DNA of 64,000 nucleotides from Mesorhizobium wenxiniae. GTDB lineage: Bacteria > Pseudomonadota > Alphaproteobacteria > Rhizobiales > Rhizobiaceae. Made by a program: the position numbers and the translations under genes. Numbering within the stretch: position 1 is the stretch's first letter; each line of letters begins with the position of its first letter. Shown here piece after piece: positions 1 through 7,715 of the stretch. The notes beneath the pieces were generated by a model. It made no database searches and was not told the origin of the DNA. It saw only the letters and a list, made by a program, of their open reading frames with translations. The DNA lies in the NCBI RefSeq assembly GCF_002284535.1, contig NZ_NPKH01000020.1, forward strand, positions 992,001 through 1,056,000, given 5' to 3'.

Positions 1-2
1 CG

Positions 3-461
3 CAGGTCATGCTGTTCCTGTTCCTCGGCGCCTCGGCGCTGGGCATCCTGCTCGGTGGCCCGTTCGGCGACCGCTACGGACAGAAGGCGATGATCTGGTT
101 CTCCATCGTCGGCGTGCTGCCCTTTACGCTGGCTCTGCCCTACGCCAATTTCGAATGGACCATGATCCTGACGGTGCTGATCGGCCTGATCCTGTCCTCG
201 GCATTCTCGAACATCGTCGTCTTCGCGCAGGAACTGGTGCCCGGCCGCGTCGGCATGATCGCCGGTATCTTCTTCGGCTTCGCCTTCGGCATGGGCGGCA
301 TCGCCGCCGCCGTGCTCGGCGTCGTCGCCGACATGAAAGGCATCGACTTCGTCTTTCAGGTCTGCTCCTACCTGCCGCTGCTCGGGCTGCTGACGGTTTT
401 TTTGCCGAACATGAAGGAAGCGAGGAAGCTCGAGGGGAGGCCACGATCGGGTGAAGCTTGA
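3..461 (+). CDS. MFS transporter, fosmidomycin resistance (Fsr) type, 3' part only
   Basis: The reading frame is open from the window edge, so only the C-terminal ~150 residues are visible. It contains about five hydrophobic segments, the MFS loop signature GGPFGDRYGQK between two helices near the start, and the stretch LVPGRVGMIAGIFFGFAFG, which I associate with the Fsr family of drug/proton antiporters. The protein would sit in the inner membrane and export small molecules. A degenerate second copy of bases 233-411 lies at 2174-2349. Family confidence is good; substrate is unknown. Confidence 0.8.
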   Translation, partial: QVMLFLFLGASALGILLGGPFGDRYGQKAMIWFSIVGVLPFTLALPYANFEWTMILTVLIGLILSSAFSNIVVFAQELVPGRVGMIAGIFFGFAFGMGGIAAAVLGVVADMKGIDFVFQVCSYLPLLGLLTVFLPNMKEARKLEGRPRSGEA

Positions 462-516
462 ATTTGGTTTCGGCCTCGCGCCGTAGAGGGTCGGGAGCGC
501 CGTCTTCCTGCCCACC

Positions 517-759
517 TCACGCGTGGAACGGGCACAGATCGATTGTTGCCGTCATGTGCCGCAAAGCTTTAAATGCACTGATCGCGGCAACCACTCTCGA
601 ACGGACATCCTTGTCTGAAGGAACCGGCAGAGAGTGAATGACCCGCCGGATCTGCAGATCACCAATCAGCAGGTTCAAGAACCAATCGGCAGCTACGCGC
701 GCAGATGGCGCAACCAGCGCACCGCTCTCCAAGTCGCGCTGGATCGACCCCGGCCTCGG
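517..759 (-). pseudogene. TetR-family regulator, C-terminal remnant
   Basis: The minus-strand frame reads about 80 residues ending at 517 and is closed upstream by a TGA near 759, with no HTH domain. The segment SARVAADWFLNLLIGDLQ followed by a charged linker and a helix ending in AAISAFKAL resembles the C-terminal dimerisation region of AefR/AcrR-like TetR proteins. The gene runs toward the MFS gene and is cut just before the ArsR-rhodanese stop at 766, so it looks like a regulator truncated by arrival of the 766-2104 module. A chance ORF (TTG at 732) remains possible. Confidence 0.4.
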
Positions 760-765
760 CTTCTG

Positions 766-1443
766 TCAGCCGCTTTCGTAGTTCATGCCGTCGACATCCA
801 GGCCTGACGTCAGCCACTCGGGAAAGCCGCCTTCGAACCGGCGTGAGGCCCAACCTCGCGCCCTCAGGATTGCCAGCGCGTCGGCAGAGAGGACGCACTG
901 GACACCCCGGCAATAGGCGACGATGACCTTCTCTCGTGGAAGCTCCGCAAGTCGTTCTTCCAGCTCATCCACGGGAATGTTGATCGCACCCGGCAAATGC
1001 CCCGCCGCGTATTCCTCCTGCGGCCGCACGTCGAGCAGCACGATTTCGTCGTTCCGCATGCGGCGCACGAGTTCCTCGCGCGAGATGTTCTCCAGCCTGT
1101 CCGGCCGGCTCATAGTGTCGTTGATAAGTTCGCGGATTTGCTCGCGCCTATGGTTGGCAAGGCTTCGCAGGGCCGCGAGCACGTTTTCAATCGGGCCATC
1201 TGCCAAACGATAGAGCACGCGTTTCCCCTCTCGCCGGGTCTGCACCAAGCCGGCCCGCTTGAGGTGTTGAAGATGCTGCGACGTGTTGGCCAAGGCGATC
1301 CCGGAAAGTTGCGTGAGCTGCTCCACGGCGAGTTCGCCGTCGGCAATGTGTCGGAGAAGAACCAGCCGATGTGCATGTCCCAGCGTGCGGGCGAGATCCG
1401 CTATTTCGTCAAAGATCGGATGATGGACACCTGCGTTTTTCAT
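766..1443 (-). CDS. ArsR/SmtB-type repressor fused to a rhodanese domain
   Basis: 225 residues. Residues 10-100 form an ArsR winged helix (LGHAHRLVLLRHI, then the recognition region LANTSQHLQHLKRAGLV). Residues 120-220 form a rhodanese fold with the active-site loop CRGVQC; the catalytic Cys is C178. This two-domain arrangement is known in proteobacteria and is usually divergent from a membrane gene, as here (DUF2938 at 1556). The rhodanese Cys suggests sensing or handling of reactive sulfur (inference). No metal-binding Cys pair is obvious in the HTH part. ATG at 1443 lies 28 bp from a 14-2-14 palindrome that is probably its operator. Confidence 0.85.
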   Translation of the reverse strand: MKNAGVHHPIFDEIADLARTLGHAHRLVLLRHIADGELAVEQLTQLSGIALANTSQHLQHLKRAGLVQTRREGKRVLYRLADGPIENVLAALRSLANHRREQIRELINDTMSRPDRLENISREELVRRMRNDEIVLLDVRPQEEYAAGHLPGAINIPVDELEERLAELPREKVIVAYCRGVQCVLSADALAILRARGWASRRFEGGFPEWLTSGLDVDGMNYESG

Positions 1444-1470
1444 ATCGCGTGGCCTACCATGAATCCATCA

Positions 1471-1500
1471 ATCAATCAATCAATACATTGAATGAGAGAT
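1471..1500. promoter_or_regulatory. Palindromic operator candidate between divergent genes
   Basis: Two 14-base arms (1471-1484 and 1487-1500) around a 2-base centre match at 10 of 14 positions; the inner core TCAAT-AC-ATTGA is perfect. The left arm consists of ATCA tandem repeats. Size and symmetry fit an ArsR-family dimer site, and the site lies between the ArsR-rhodanese start (1443) and the DUF2938 start (1556), so it could control both. Confidence 0.55.
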
Positions 1501-1555
1501 TTAATCGACTAGTGTCTGACGCCCAAGACAGGAGCGACAAGCCAGGAGCATAGAA

Positions 1556-2104
1556 ATGAATGAGCAGTTGGAATTCGTTGTCCGCGCAGCCGCGATCGGA
1601 GCGGGCGCGACGGCGGTGATGGATCTTTGGGGATTGTTTCTAAAGCGAGCGTTCGCGATTCCATCGCTCGATTATGCCTGCGTCGGCCGCTGGATCGCGC
1701 ACTTTCCGCGAGGCCGTTTCGCGCATGTGAATATCGCTCAGGCTCCTGGAATTCCGGGCGAAACGCCGATTGGATGGGTCGCGCATTACGCGATCGGCAT
1801 CGTCTTTGCTGCATTGCTGATGGGAGTATGGGGCATCGACTGGGCACGATATCCGACATTGCTTCCCGCCCTTCTTGTCGGGATGTCCACTGTTGTCGCC
1901 CCGTTCTTCGTCATGCAGCCAGCCTTTGGAGCCGGAATTGCAGCCTCGAAAACTCCCAACCCGCACACTGCGCGTCTGCGCGGCCTCATGACTCATCTGT
2001 CCTTCGGGGTCGGACTGTATGTCGCAGCATTGCTTTCGGCACTCCTGTTCCGGTCTGACACTGATCGGTTGCGGTCGGCTTTCAAGCGCGATCCAAACGT
2101 TTGA
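1556..2104 (+). CDS. DUF2938-type integral membrane protein
   Basis: 182 residues with about four hydrophobic helices (AAIGAGATAVMDLWGLFL; HYAIGIVFAALLMGVWGI; LLPALLVGMSTVVAPFFVM; LSFGVGLYVAALLSALLF) and conserved-looking turns GRWIAHFPRGRF, PIGWVAHYAIG and TPNPHTARLRGLMTH. These match my recollection of the DUF2938 family, whose biochemical role is not established. It is divergent from the ArsR-rhodanese gene with the operator candidate between them, a recurring pairing. It probably acts in the inner membrane, perhaps in sulfur-compound or metalloid efflux (inference). An AGGAG motif precedes the ATG. Confidence 0.75.
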   Translation: MNEQLEFVVRAAAIGAGATAVMDLWGLFLKRAFAIPSLDYACVGRWIAHFPRGRFAHVNIAQAPGIPGETPIGWVAHYAIGIVFAALLMGVWGIDWARYPTLLPALLVGMSTVVAPFFVMQPAFGAGIAASKTPNPHTARLRGLMTHLSFGVGLYVAALLSALLFRSDTDRLRSAFKRDPNV

Positions 2105-2173
2105 AAATGGGGCGCAAACCCGAAATTCAAAGCGAAACACTGCCCATGCCTGCAACGGCTGCACCTCGGGCCG

Positions 2174-2349
2174 ACTGGTGCCCGGCCGGGTCGGCATGAT
2201 CGCCTGTATATTCTTCGGCTCCGCCTTCGGCATGGGAAGCATCGCCGCCGCCGGGCTTGGGTCGTCGCCGACATGAAAGGCGTCGACTTCGTCTTCAGGT
2301 CTGCTCCAACCTGCCGCTGCTCGGCCTGTTGACGGTGTTTTGCCGAACT
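2174..2349 (+). pseudogene. Degenerate duplicate of the Fsr-type MFS gene 3' region
   Basis: Bases 2174-2349 align almost end to end with 233-411 of the MFS gene at the left edge: both contain the VPGRVGMIA, FAFGMG and ADMKG coding segments and the CTGCCGCTGCTCGG stretch. The second copy has lost single bases, so its frame is broken, and has diverged at roughly one base in ten. There is no start and no 5' half. It is a decayed duplication or recombination remnant, not a functional gene. Confidence 0.85.
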
Positions 2350-2439
2350 CGTCGCCTTCGTGAACGTGATCGAACTGCACGGTTGATTTCGCCGCGGTCC
2401 CTTTCCATCTTGGGATTCTAAAAGGCCCGAGAGATTCGT

Positions 2440-3345
2440 ATGACGGAGTTAGTGACCGGCGCGACCTGGACTGTCTCGCCGATGCCTCAGAGCCAGGCCA
2501 CCTGCGGCTGGCAAGGGGGCTGGTTTGAGACAGCTGCGCGTCGCTATACCCGTGCGGTGGAAGGCAACATTCGCTCCGATTGTCACTTGATCATGGCAAC
2601 TACAAAGGGTGGAGCGATCCGGCATGAGTTCAGGACTGACAGCGGTCTGCGGTATTCCGGCCGAGACCGAGTGGGAACCGTGTCCTTCCTGCCTGCGGGT
2701 TGCGAACGGCGACTCTCCTTGGAGCACGTCGCATGGGAGTGGGGCGCGATCGCCGTGCATCCGGGATCCGTCGCCGCAGACATCATGTCGATCGCTCCAT
2801 TCATCGAGCCTTCAGACCCATTTTTGTACGGTCTGATAGCGCAAATGAAAAATCTCCTGTCCGTCGATGGCGCGCTCGACGCCACTTATTGCAGCGTCAT
2901 GACGATAGCGCTTGCCGAATATCTGCTGCGTCGATCCGGTCGCCCCGTTCGCGCCAAGGGAATCCGGCAACTCTCGGCCAGGCAGCTGCGTATGACGATG
3001 GAACGCATCGATCATTTGCTGCCGCAGCCGGTCCAGATCGCCGATCTGGCCACGCCGCTTGGTATTTCAGAAGGCCATTTCTACAGGGCTTTTCGGGGCG
3101 CCGCGGGCCGCACGCCCGTTCAAGCTATCTCTGAACGGCGCGTCGAGCGCGCGGCTTCATTGCTGGCTCAGACGGATTGTTCCGTTAACCGTATAGCTCT
3201 CGAAGTGGGCTTGGCGAGCCCAAGCCACCTTGCAAGGCTATTCCGTACCATACTCGGCACGACGCCGTCGGAATATCGACGTGAGTTTCGAGCGGTCGCC
3301 GTCCCGGCAAGAAACGATCAGGATGAAGCGATCCGGTCAGGATGA
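2440..3345 (+). CDS. AraC family transcriptional regulator
   Basis: 301 residues. The C-terminal ~100 residues hold the two AraC helix-turn-helix motifs: IADLATPLGISEGHFYRAF and VNRIALEVGLASPSHLARLF, followed by the family-typical TTPSEYRREFR. The N-terminal ~190 residues form a divergent sensing domain with no recognisable ligand motif. The gene lies 60 bp upstream of, and co-directional with, the aldo/keto reductase and FGE-like genes, which it may activate. GAGAG precedes the ATG. The end overlaps nothing. Confidence 0.88.
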   Translation: MTELVTGATWTVSPMPQSQATCGWQGGWFETAARRYTRAVEGNIRSDCHLIMATTKGGAIRHEFRTDSGLRYSGRDRVGTVSFLPAGCERRLSLEHVAWEWGAIAVHPGSVAADIMSIAPFIEPSDPFLYGLIAQMKNLLSVDGALDATYCSVMTIALAEYLLRRSGRPVRAKGIRQLSARQLRMTMERIDHLLPQPVQIADLATPLGISEGHFYRAFRGAAGRTPVQAISERRVERAASLLAQTDCSVNRIALEVGLASPSHLARLFRTILGTTPSEYRREFRAVAVPARNDQDEAIRSG

Positions 3346-3405
3346 GGCGCGCATTTGCTCCGTGTTTTCGGCTAGCTTGCCCGCACATCAAACGGAGTAC
3401 CCTCG

Positions 3406-4437
3406 ATGTCTCGTCCCGAGTTTCTCACCACCCGCCGCGATCTTCTCCGTTCCACCGCAACGCTGGCCGCAGTCGCCGCGGCCGGCCAATTTCCGATCAA
3501 GGCAATCGCGCAAGAGCGCTCGGCCATCATGCGGCCGATCCCCAAGACGGGCGAGATGATCCCCGCCGTCGGTCTGGGCACTTTCGAAACATTCGACATC
3601 ATGCCCGGTGAACCGCGAGACAACATTCGCGAGATCATCCGTTCCTTCCATCAGATGGGCGGGCGCGTCATCGACACGTCGCCGCTGTACGGCATGTCCG
3701 AGGTCAGCGTCGGCGATTTCGTGACCGAACTGGGCATAGCGGATGACATTTTCGTCACCAACAAGACTTGGACAACGGGCGAATATCTCTCGGACAACAG
3801 TCACTCGGAGGCGCAATTTCTTCGCTCGCGCGAGCGCCTCTGGCGTAGCCGGATGGATGTCCAACAAGTTCATAGTCTCGAGAATCACGATCAGGTCCTG
3901 CACCTGCTGCGCCAATGGAAGGAGGAAGGCCTGATCCGCTATATCGGGGCGACGCAGTGGAGCGCCGAATACTACGATACCATGGAGCGGTTGGTTGCAG
4001 GCGGCACGCTCGACTTCGTTCAGATCGCCTACACCATCCATACGCGGGCGGCCGAAAAGAGACTGCTGCAGGCCTGTGCGGACAATGGCGTCGCCGTGCA
4101 GGTGAACATTCCCTTCGAGAAGGCGCGCCTGTTCACGCCAGTTGCCGAGCAGCCTCTTCCGCCTTTCGCCGCCGAATTGGGCATTGAAAGCTGGGCTGAG
4201 TACTTTCTCAAGTTCATCATTTCCCACCCCAACGTTACCGTAGTGATTCCGGCAACCAGCAATCCCGAACACCTGGTTGACAACATGGGCGCGCTCTTTG
4301 GCGAGCTGCCGGATCGGTCGATGCGAGAGCGTATGGCGGAATACTACACATCCCTTCCCGGTGTGTCCGATGCCCTCCGGCAACCGCCCTATCCAGGAAA
4401 GAACTATGGAGGGGTCGTGAAGTGGCCCTTCGCTTGA
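3406..4437 (+). CDS. Aldo/keto reductase with Tat signal peptide
   Basis: 343 residues. The N-terminus has a twin-arginine motif (TTRRDLLRS) followed by an Ala-rich hydrophobic stretch and an A-Q-like end near residue 35, so periplasmic export by Tat is likely. The AKR catalytic tetrad is recognisable: Asp and Tyr in VIDTSPLYG, Lys in FVTNKTW and His in QQVHSLEN. Export folded through Tat is consistent with an NADP(H)-type cofactor being loaded in the cytoplasm. GGAG lies 9 bases before the ATG. The next gene begins inside its last codons (16-bp overlap), indicating a two-gene operon. Substrate unknown. Confidence 0.85.
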   Translation: MSRPEFLTTRRDLLRSTATLAAVAAAGQFPIKAIAQERSAIMRPIPKTGEMIPAVGLGTFETFDIMPGEPRDNIREIIRSFHQMGGRVIDTSPLYGMSEVSVGDFVTELGIADDIFVTNKTWTTGEYLSDNSHSEAQFLRSRERLWRSRMDVQQVHSLENHDQVLHLLRQWKEEGLIRYIGATQWSAEYYDTMERLVAGGTLDFVQIAYTIHTRAAEKRLLQACADNGVAVQVNIPFEKARLFTPVAEQPLPPFAAELGIESWAEYFLKFIISHPNVTVVIPATSNPEHLVDNMGALFGELPDRSMRERMAEYYTSLPGVSDALRQPPYPGKNYGGVVKWPFA

Positions 4438-5144
4438 AGAATGCTCCCGCAGTTCTCTCGATCGCCGTTCTTCTGGTGACCTGCGGCCAGCTCAGCGCCA
4501 ACGAACGGGCTCTCGCGGGACAATTCACCATCGACCGCACCGAAGTGACAATCGGACAATTCACCGGCTTCGCTGAAGCGACGGGGCTGATGACGGCCGC
4601 CGAAACCTTGGGTGGCGGACACGAGTGGGGCTCGGGATGGGAGCGGCGTCCTGGATGGACATATCGGACGCCCTTCGGAGAAGCGCCACAATCGACGAGC
4701 GAGCCGGCCGTTCATGTCAGCTGGCACGAGGCGGCAGCCTATTGCGCTTGGGCCGGCGGCCGCTTGCCGACCATCGAAGAATGGGTCCAGGCGGCCTATC
4801 GCGAAACCCGCCCTGCCCCATCGGCGGGCTTCATCGCCGGCAGGCAATATGCATATCCTGTCGGCGACACGCCCATCGGCGCCAACACGCGGGGCGACGA
4901 TCCTTGGCCGCGCCATGCGGCAGCGGGTACCACGCAGGTCGGGGTCAATGGTCTCTACGATATGGGTGGCAACGTGTGGGAATGGCTTGCCGATCGTGAT
5001 GGCCAAGCGGCTCTAACTGCCGGTGGTTCCTGGTGGTATGGTGCCGAAGAGATGGTGTCCAGCGCGATGCAATGGAAACCTGTCGATTTCTACGTCGTCT
5101 ACATAGGTTTTCGCTGTGTCTACGATCACGGACGTGCCCGATAA
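4422..5144 (+). CDS. Formylglycine-generating-enzyme (SUMF1)-like exported protein
   Basis: 240 residues from a GTG at 4422, preceded by GGAGGGG. Residues 1-27 form a signal peptide or lipoprotein-like leader (VLSIAVLLVTCGQLSA). The rest has the FGE-sulfatase fold landmarks: IDRTEVTIGQF, PAVHVSWHEAAAYCAWAGGRLPTI split over two strands, YDMGGNVWEW and the terminal IGFRCVY. The active-site Cys pair of true formylglycine-generating enzymes is not evident, so it is more likely a non-sulfatase member of the superfamily. The 16-bp overlap with the exported aldo/keto reductase suggests both act in the same periplasmic process. Confidence 0.8.
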   Translation: MALRLKNAPAVLSIAVLLVTCGQLSANERALAGQFTIDRTEVTIGQFTGFAEATGLMTAAETLGGGHEWGSGWERRPGWTYRTPFGEAPQSTSEPAVHVSWHEAAAYCAWAGGRLPTIEEWVQAAYRETRPAPSAGFIAGRQYAYPVGDTPIGANTRGDDPWPRHAAAGTTQVGVNGLYDMGGNVWEWLADRDGQAALTAGGSWWYGAEEMVSSAMQWKPVDFYVVYIGFRCVYDHGRAR

Positions 5145-5226
5145 ATCCTGAGTTGCGGGCTGATGACCGGCGGGGCAAACTGCCGCATTTTGGCGATCTT
5201 GGTTATTCTCACTGGAAGCGCAGAAC

Positions 5227-5271
5227 GTCTGCCCATTGCGGGAACAGGGCTTGTTCCCGCGGTCGGCAGAC
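5227..5271. other. Strong inverted repeat without U-tract
   Basis: Outer arms GTCTGCC/GGCAGAC and inner arms GCGGGAACA/TGTTCCCGC form a two-step hairpin in the 368-bp gap between the FGE-like gene and rplY. No T-run follows, so it is not a classical terminator. The rest of the gap holds the rplY promoter candidate and no convincing ORF. Confidence 0.5.
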
Positions 5272-5309
5272 ATTCGGGCGTTCGGAGCTTCCTCACGCCC
5301 GCCTTTGGC

Positions 5310-5338
5310 TTGCACCTCGTCCCACCTTCCGCTATAGA
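5310..5338 (+). promoter_or_regulatory. Sigma-70-type promoter candidate for rplY
   Basis: TTGCAC (5310-5315), a 17-base spacer and TATAGA (5333-5338). It lies about 175 bases upstream of the rplY ATG, giving a leader of roughly 165 nt. Assignment is by inspection only. Confidence 0.5.
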
Positions 5339-5512
5339 GCCGCCACCCGCGTAGACACCCTTGGAGGCAACGCGGCGGAAGGCTGTCCGGCCTAACGTGA
5401 TCCCAAAAAGATTTTGGACCCGATCATGTAAGGCCATGACGGCTTTCGACGTTTACGGCCCCAGGCACCTCGCCGGCCGCGAACGCTCCAGAACAACGCG
5501 AAAGGAAATGCC

Positions 5513-6151
5513 ATGAGCGATACTTACGAGCTCAAGGCCGAAGCGCGCGAACAGGTCGGTAAGGGGTCCGCCCGTGCAGTTCGCCGCAACGGTAAAGTGC
5601 CTGCAGTAATTTACGGCGACAAGCAGCCTCCCCTGGCGATTGCGCTGACCTACAAGGACATCTACTACAAGATCCATGGCGGCGGGTTCCTGACCACGAT
5701 CGCCACGATCGATGTCGACGGCAAGAAGATCCAGGTCCTGCCAAAGGACTACCAGCTCGACCCGGTCAGGGATTTCCCGGTCCATGTCGACTTCCTGCGC
5801 ATCGGCAAGGACACCGAAGTCAATGTCGACGTGCCGGTCCACTTCATCAACGAGGACAAGTCGCCCGGCATCAAGCGCGGCGGCGTGCTCAACATCGTGC
5901 GTCATGAAGTCGAGTTCCATTGCCCTGCCAATGCGATCCCGGAGTTCATCACCGTCGATCTTACCGGCACCGATATCGGCGATTCGATCCACATCTCGGC
6001 GGTCAAGCTGCCGGCCGGCGTCAAGCCGGTGATCTCCGACCGCGACTTCACCGTCGCGACCATTGCCGGTTCCGCGGCGATGAAGCCGGAGGCGGAAGAG
6101 GCGGTCGAAGCGGCTGAACCCGAGGCGGCTCCTGCCGCCGAAGAGAAGTAA
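5513..6151 (+). CDS. rplY: 50S ribosomal protein L25 (CTC form)
   Basis: 212 residues: an N-terminal L25 domain that binds 5S rRNA ([28 protein letters not shown]) and a C-terminal beta domain of the longer general-stress-protein CTC type, ending in an acidic Ala/Glu-rich tail ([15 protein letters not shown]). The length and tail are typical of alphaproteobacterial L25. AAAGGAAATGCC precedes the ATG. It lies upstream of pth, the common bacterial rplY-pth order, but the two are separated by about 190 bp containing two hairpins. Confidence 0.95.
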   Translation: MSDTYELKAEAREQVGKGSARAVRRNGKVPAVIYGDKQPPLAIALTYKDIYYKIHGGGFLTTIATIDVDGKKIQVLPKDYQLDPVRDFPVHVDFLRIGKDTEVNVDVPVHFINEDKSPGIKRGGVLNIVRHEVEFHCPANAIPEFITVDLTGTDIGDSIHISAVKLPAGVKPVISDRDFTVATIAGSAAMKPEAEEAVEAAEPEAAPAAEEK

Positions 6152-6162
6152 TCCCTTTCCGC

Positions 6163-6240
6163 CTAGTGTGGCGAATCCGAAATTCGCATCACTTTGGAGC
6201 AGCGCACCGGGCGAATTTCGGATTCTAAAGGCCACACTAG
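6163..6240. repeat. Palindromic element 1 with CTAGTGTGG/CCACACTAG termini
   Basis: Left arm 6163-6187 and right arm 6211-6240 pair over the terminal 9 bases CTAGTGTGG and over an inner 15 bases (GAATCCGAAATTCGC), with a short bulge on the right arm and a 23-base loop. It begins just after the rplY stop. The same terminal 9-mers bound the next element while the inner arms differ, marking a mobile or recombining repeat family. Confidence 0.85.
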
Positions 6241-6253
6241 CAACCATGAGGTT

Positions 6254-6331
6254 CTAGTGTGGTTTTTGGATTTGAAGTTCCTGAACGTTGATGCCTTCAA
6301 AGCGGCAGGAACTTCAAATCCACCACACTAG
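6254..6331. repeat. Palindromic element 2 with the same termini, abutting the pth ribosome-binding site
   Basis: Left arm 6254-6283 and right arm 6306-6331 share the terminal CTAGTGTGG/CCACACTAG of element 1 but have a different inner stem (GGATTTGAAGTTCCTG). The right end touches AGAGG at 6330-6334, the Shine-Dalgarno of pth, so folding of this hairpin in the mRNA could affect pth translation. Confidence 0.85.
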
Positions 6332-6339
6332 AGGTGACG

Positions 6340-7071
6340 ATGCTGCTGTTTGCAGGCCTCGGCAATCCGGGCGCGAAATACGCCAACAACCGGCACAATG
6401 TCGGCTTCATGGCGGCGGACGCAATCGCCCGCCGCCACTCCTTTTCCCCCTGGTCGAAGAAGTTCCAGGGTCTGATCGCCGAAGGTGCGCTTGCCGGCGA
6501 AAAGATCATCCTGATCAAGCCGCAGACCTTCATGAACAATTCAGGCCAGTCGATCGGCGAAGCGCTGCGCTTCTATAAGCTCACTCCCTCGGCGCTCACC
6601 GTCTTCTACGACGAGATCGACCTCGCCGACGGTAAGGTCCGCGTCAAGACCGGCGGCGGCGCCGGCGGTCACAACGGCATCCGCTCGATCGACGGCCATG
6701 TCGGCAACGCTTACCGCCGCGTGCGCATCGGCGTCGGCCATCCCGGCGTCAAGGAATTCGTCCAGCATCATGTGCTTGGCGATTTCGCCAAGGCCGATCG
6801 CGAATGGGTGGAGCCGCTGCTCGACGCCATCGGTGATCATGCCGACTTGATCGTGAGGGGTGATGAGGCCGGCTTCATGAACAAGGTCAGTGTTGCCGTC
6901 CAGCGAAAGACCGGCGTCGTGCCCAAGCCGGAAAAGCCCGGGCAAAAACAACAGGGTGCAAAACAGCAGAGCCACGTCCGTCAGGCGCGGCCGCAGCAGC
7001 CGGCAGTCAAGCTGCCCGAAACCGGCCCGATGGCCGCCATGCTGAAGAAGCTGTTTGGCGGCAAGGATTAG
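6340..7071 (+). CDS. pth: Peptidyl-tRNA hydrolase
   Basis: 243 residues from the ATG at 6340; a GTG at 6334 is in frame, but AGAGG at 6330-6334 fits the ATG and family proteins begin this way. It cleaves the ester of peptidyl-tRNAs released from ribosomes. Landmarks are GLGNPG at residues 6-11, the catalytic His in NRHNVGF (H19), [10 protein letters not shown], and the [13 protein letters not shown] loop. The C-terminal ~45 residues are a basic Gln/Lys-rich extension, as often seen in rhizobia. It follows rplY in the standard order. Confidence 0.96.
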   Translation: MLLFAGLGNPGAKYANNRHNVGFMAADAIARRHSFSPWSKKFQGLIAEGALAGEKIILIKPQTFMNNSGQSIGEALRFYKLTPSALTVFYDEIDLADGKVRVKTGGGAGGHNGIRSIDGHVGNAYRRVRIGVGHPGVKEFVQHHVLGDFAKADREWVEPLLDAIGDHADLIVRGDEAGFMNKVSVAVQRKTGVVPKPEKPGQKQQGAKQQSHVRQARPQQPAVKLPETGPMAAMLKKLFGGKD

Positions 7072-7074
7072 GCC

Positions 7075-7638
7075 ATGGACATGGATGACGTTCAGGAATT
7101 GGTCCGCCGCGTCAGGCAGAAATATGTCGATCACTTCGTCTCAGCTGTCGGCGAACTTGCTGCCGGCAGCCAAGGATCGCTTGCAACCGAGGTCAAGTTC
7201 TCGAACGTCGATTCCTTCTATCGAAATTTGATCGCAGTTGACTTCGTTTCCAATGACGGACAGCCCAATCCGCAATTCATCAATAGCGATACCTATCTGA
7301 AGTTCTCTCCGGATATTCGCGCCGAGATCGGCGGAATGGACGTCTTCATATCGCCGTTCAAGTGGGACGAGGTCCATTTCAAGTTCGATACAAAGGATCT
7401 TGACGACGATCTCTTCGAGGAATGGTTTCGCACTTGGTTCGATATCGATGGCGAGCGCGAGACGATGGAAGTTGTCGGAAACATCATTCACAGCACGCAG
7501 TTGCACGATGGGCGGCTGACGGTTGATTTCGGAACCGCCGACGTCGACGCGTTCTGGCATCTCCTACAGATATTGAGCAAGTCGGGCGTTCCCTCGCTGG
7601 CCATAGGCACCGACGACATTGCGCAACCGTTGAACTGA
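7075..7638 (+). CDS. Conserved-looking hypothetical protein, alpha/beta, soluble
   Basis: 187 residues, start 3 bases after the pth stop. No signal peptide or membrane segment; acidic, rich in aromatic residues in alternating patterns (e.g. VFISPFKWDEVHFKFD, EWFRTWFDIDGE). I recognise no family. Codon use is less G/C-biased at third positions than in pth and ychF, which hints at later acquisition of this gene within an otherwise core run. The tight spacing suggests co-transcription with pth. Confidence 0.65.
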   Translation: MDMDDVQELVRRVRQKYVDHFVSAVGELAAGSQGSLATEVKFSNVDSFYRNLIAVDFVSNDGQPNPQFINSDTYLKFSPDIRAEIGGMDVFISPFKWDEVHFKFDTKDLDDDLFEEWFRTWFDIDGERETMEVVGNIIHSTQLHDGRLTVDFGTADVDAFWHLLQILSKSGVPSLAIGTDDIAQPLN

Positions 7639-7715
7639 ATTGCGGCTTGACGATCGTCGGGGCTTTCGCCCATAGCCCTCATCAAATTTCGATTTCCCGA
7701 TAGGAACGGATAAAA

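Noticed and set aside
5227..5271. Terminator downstream of the FGE-like gene
   Set aside because: The stem is strong but there is no T-run on either strand.
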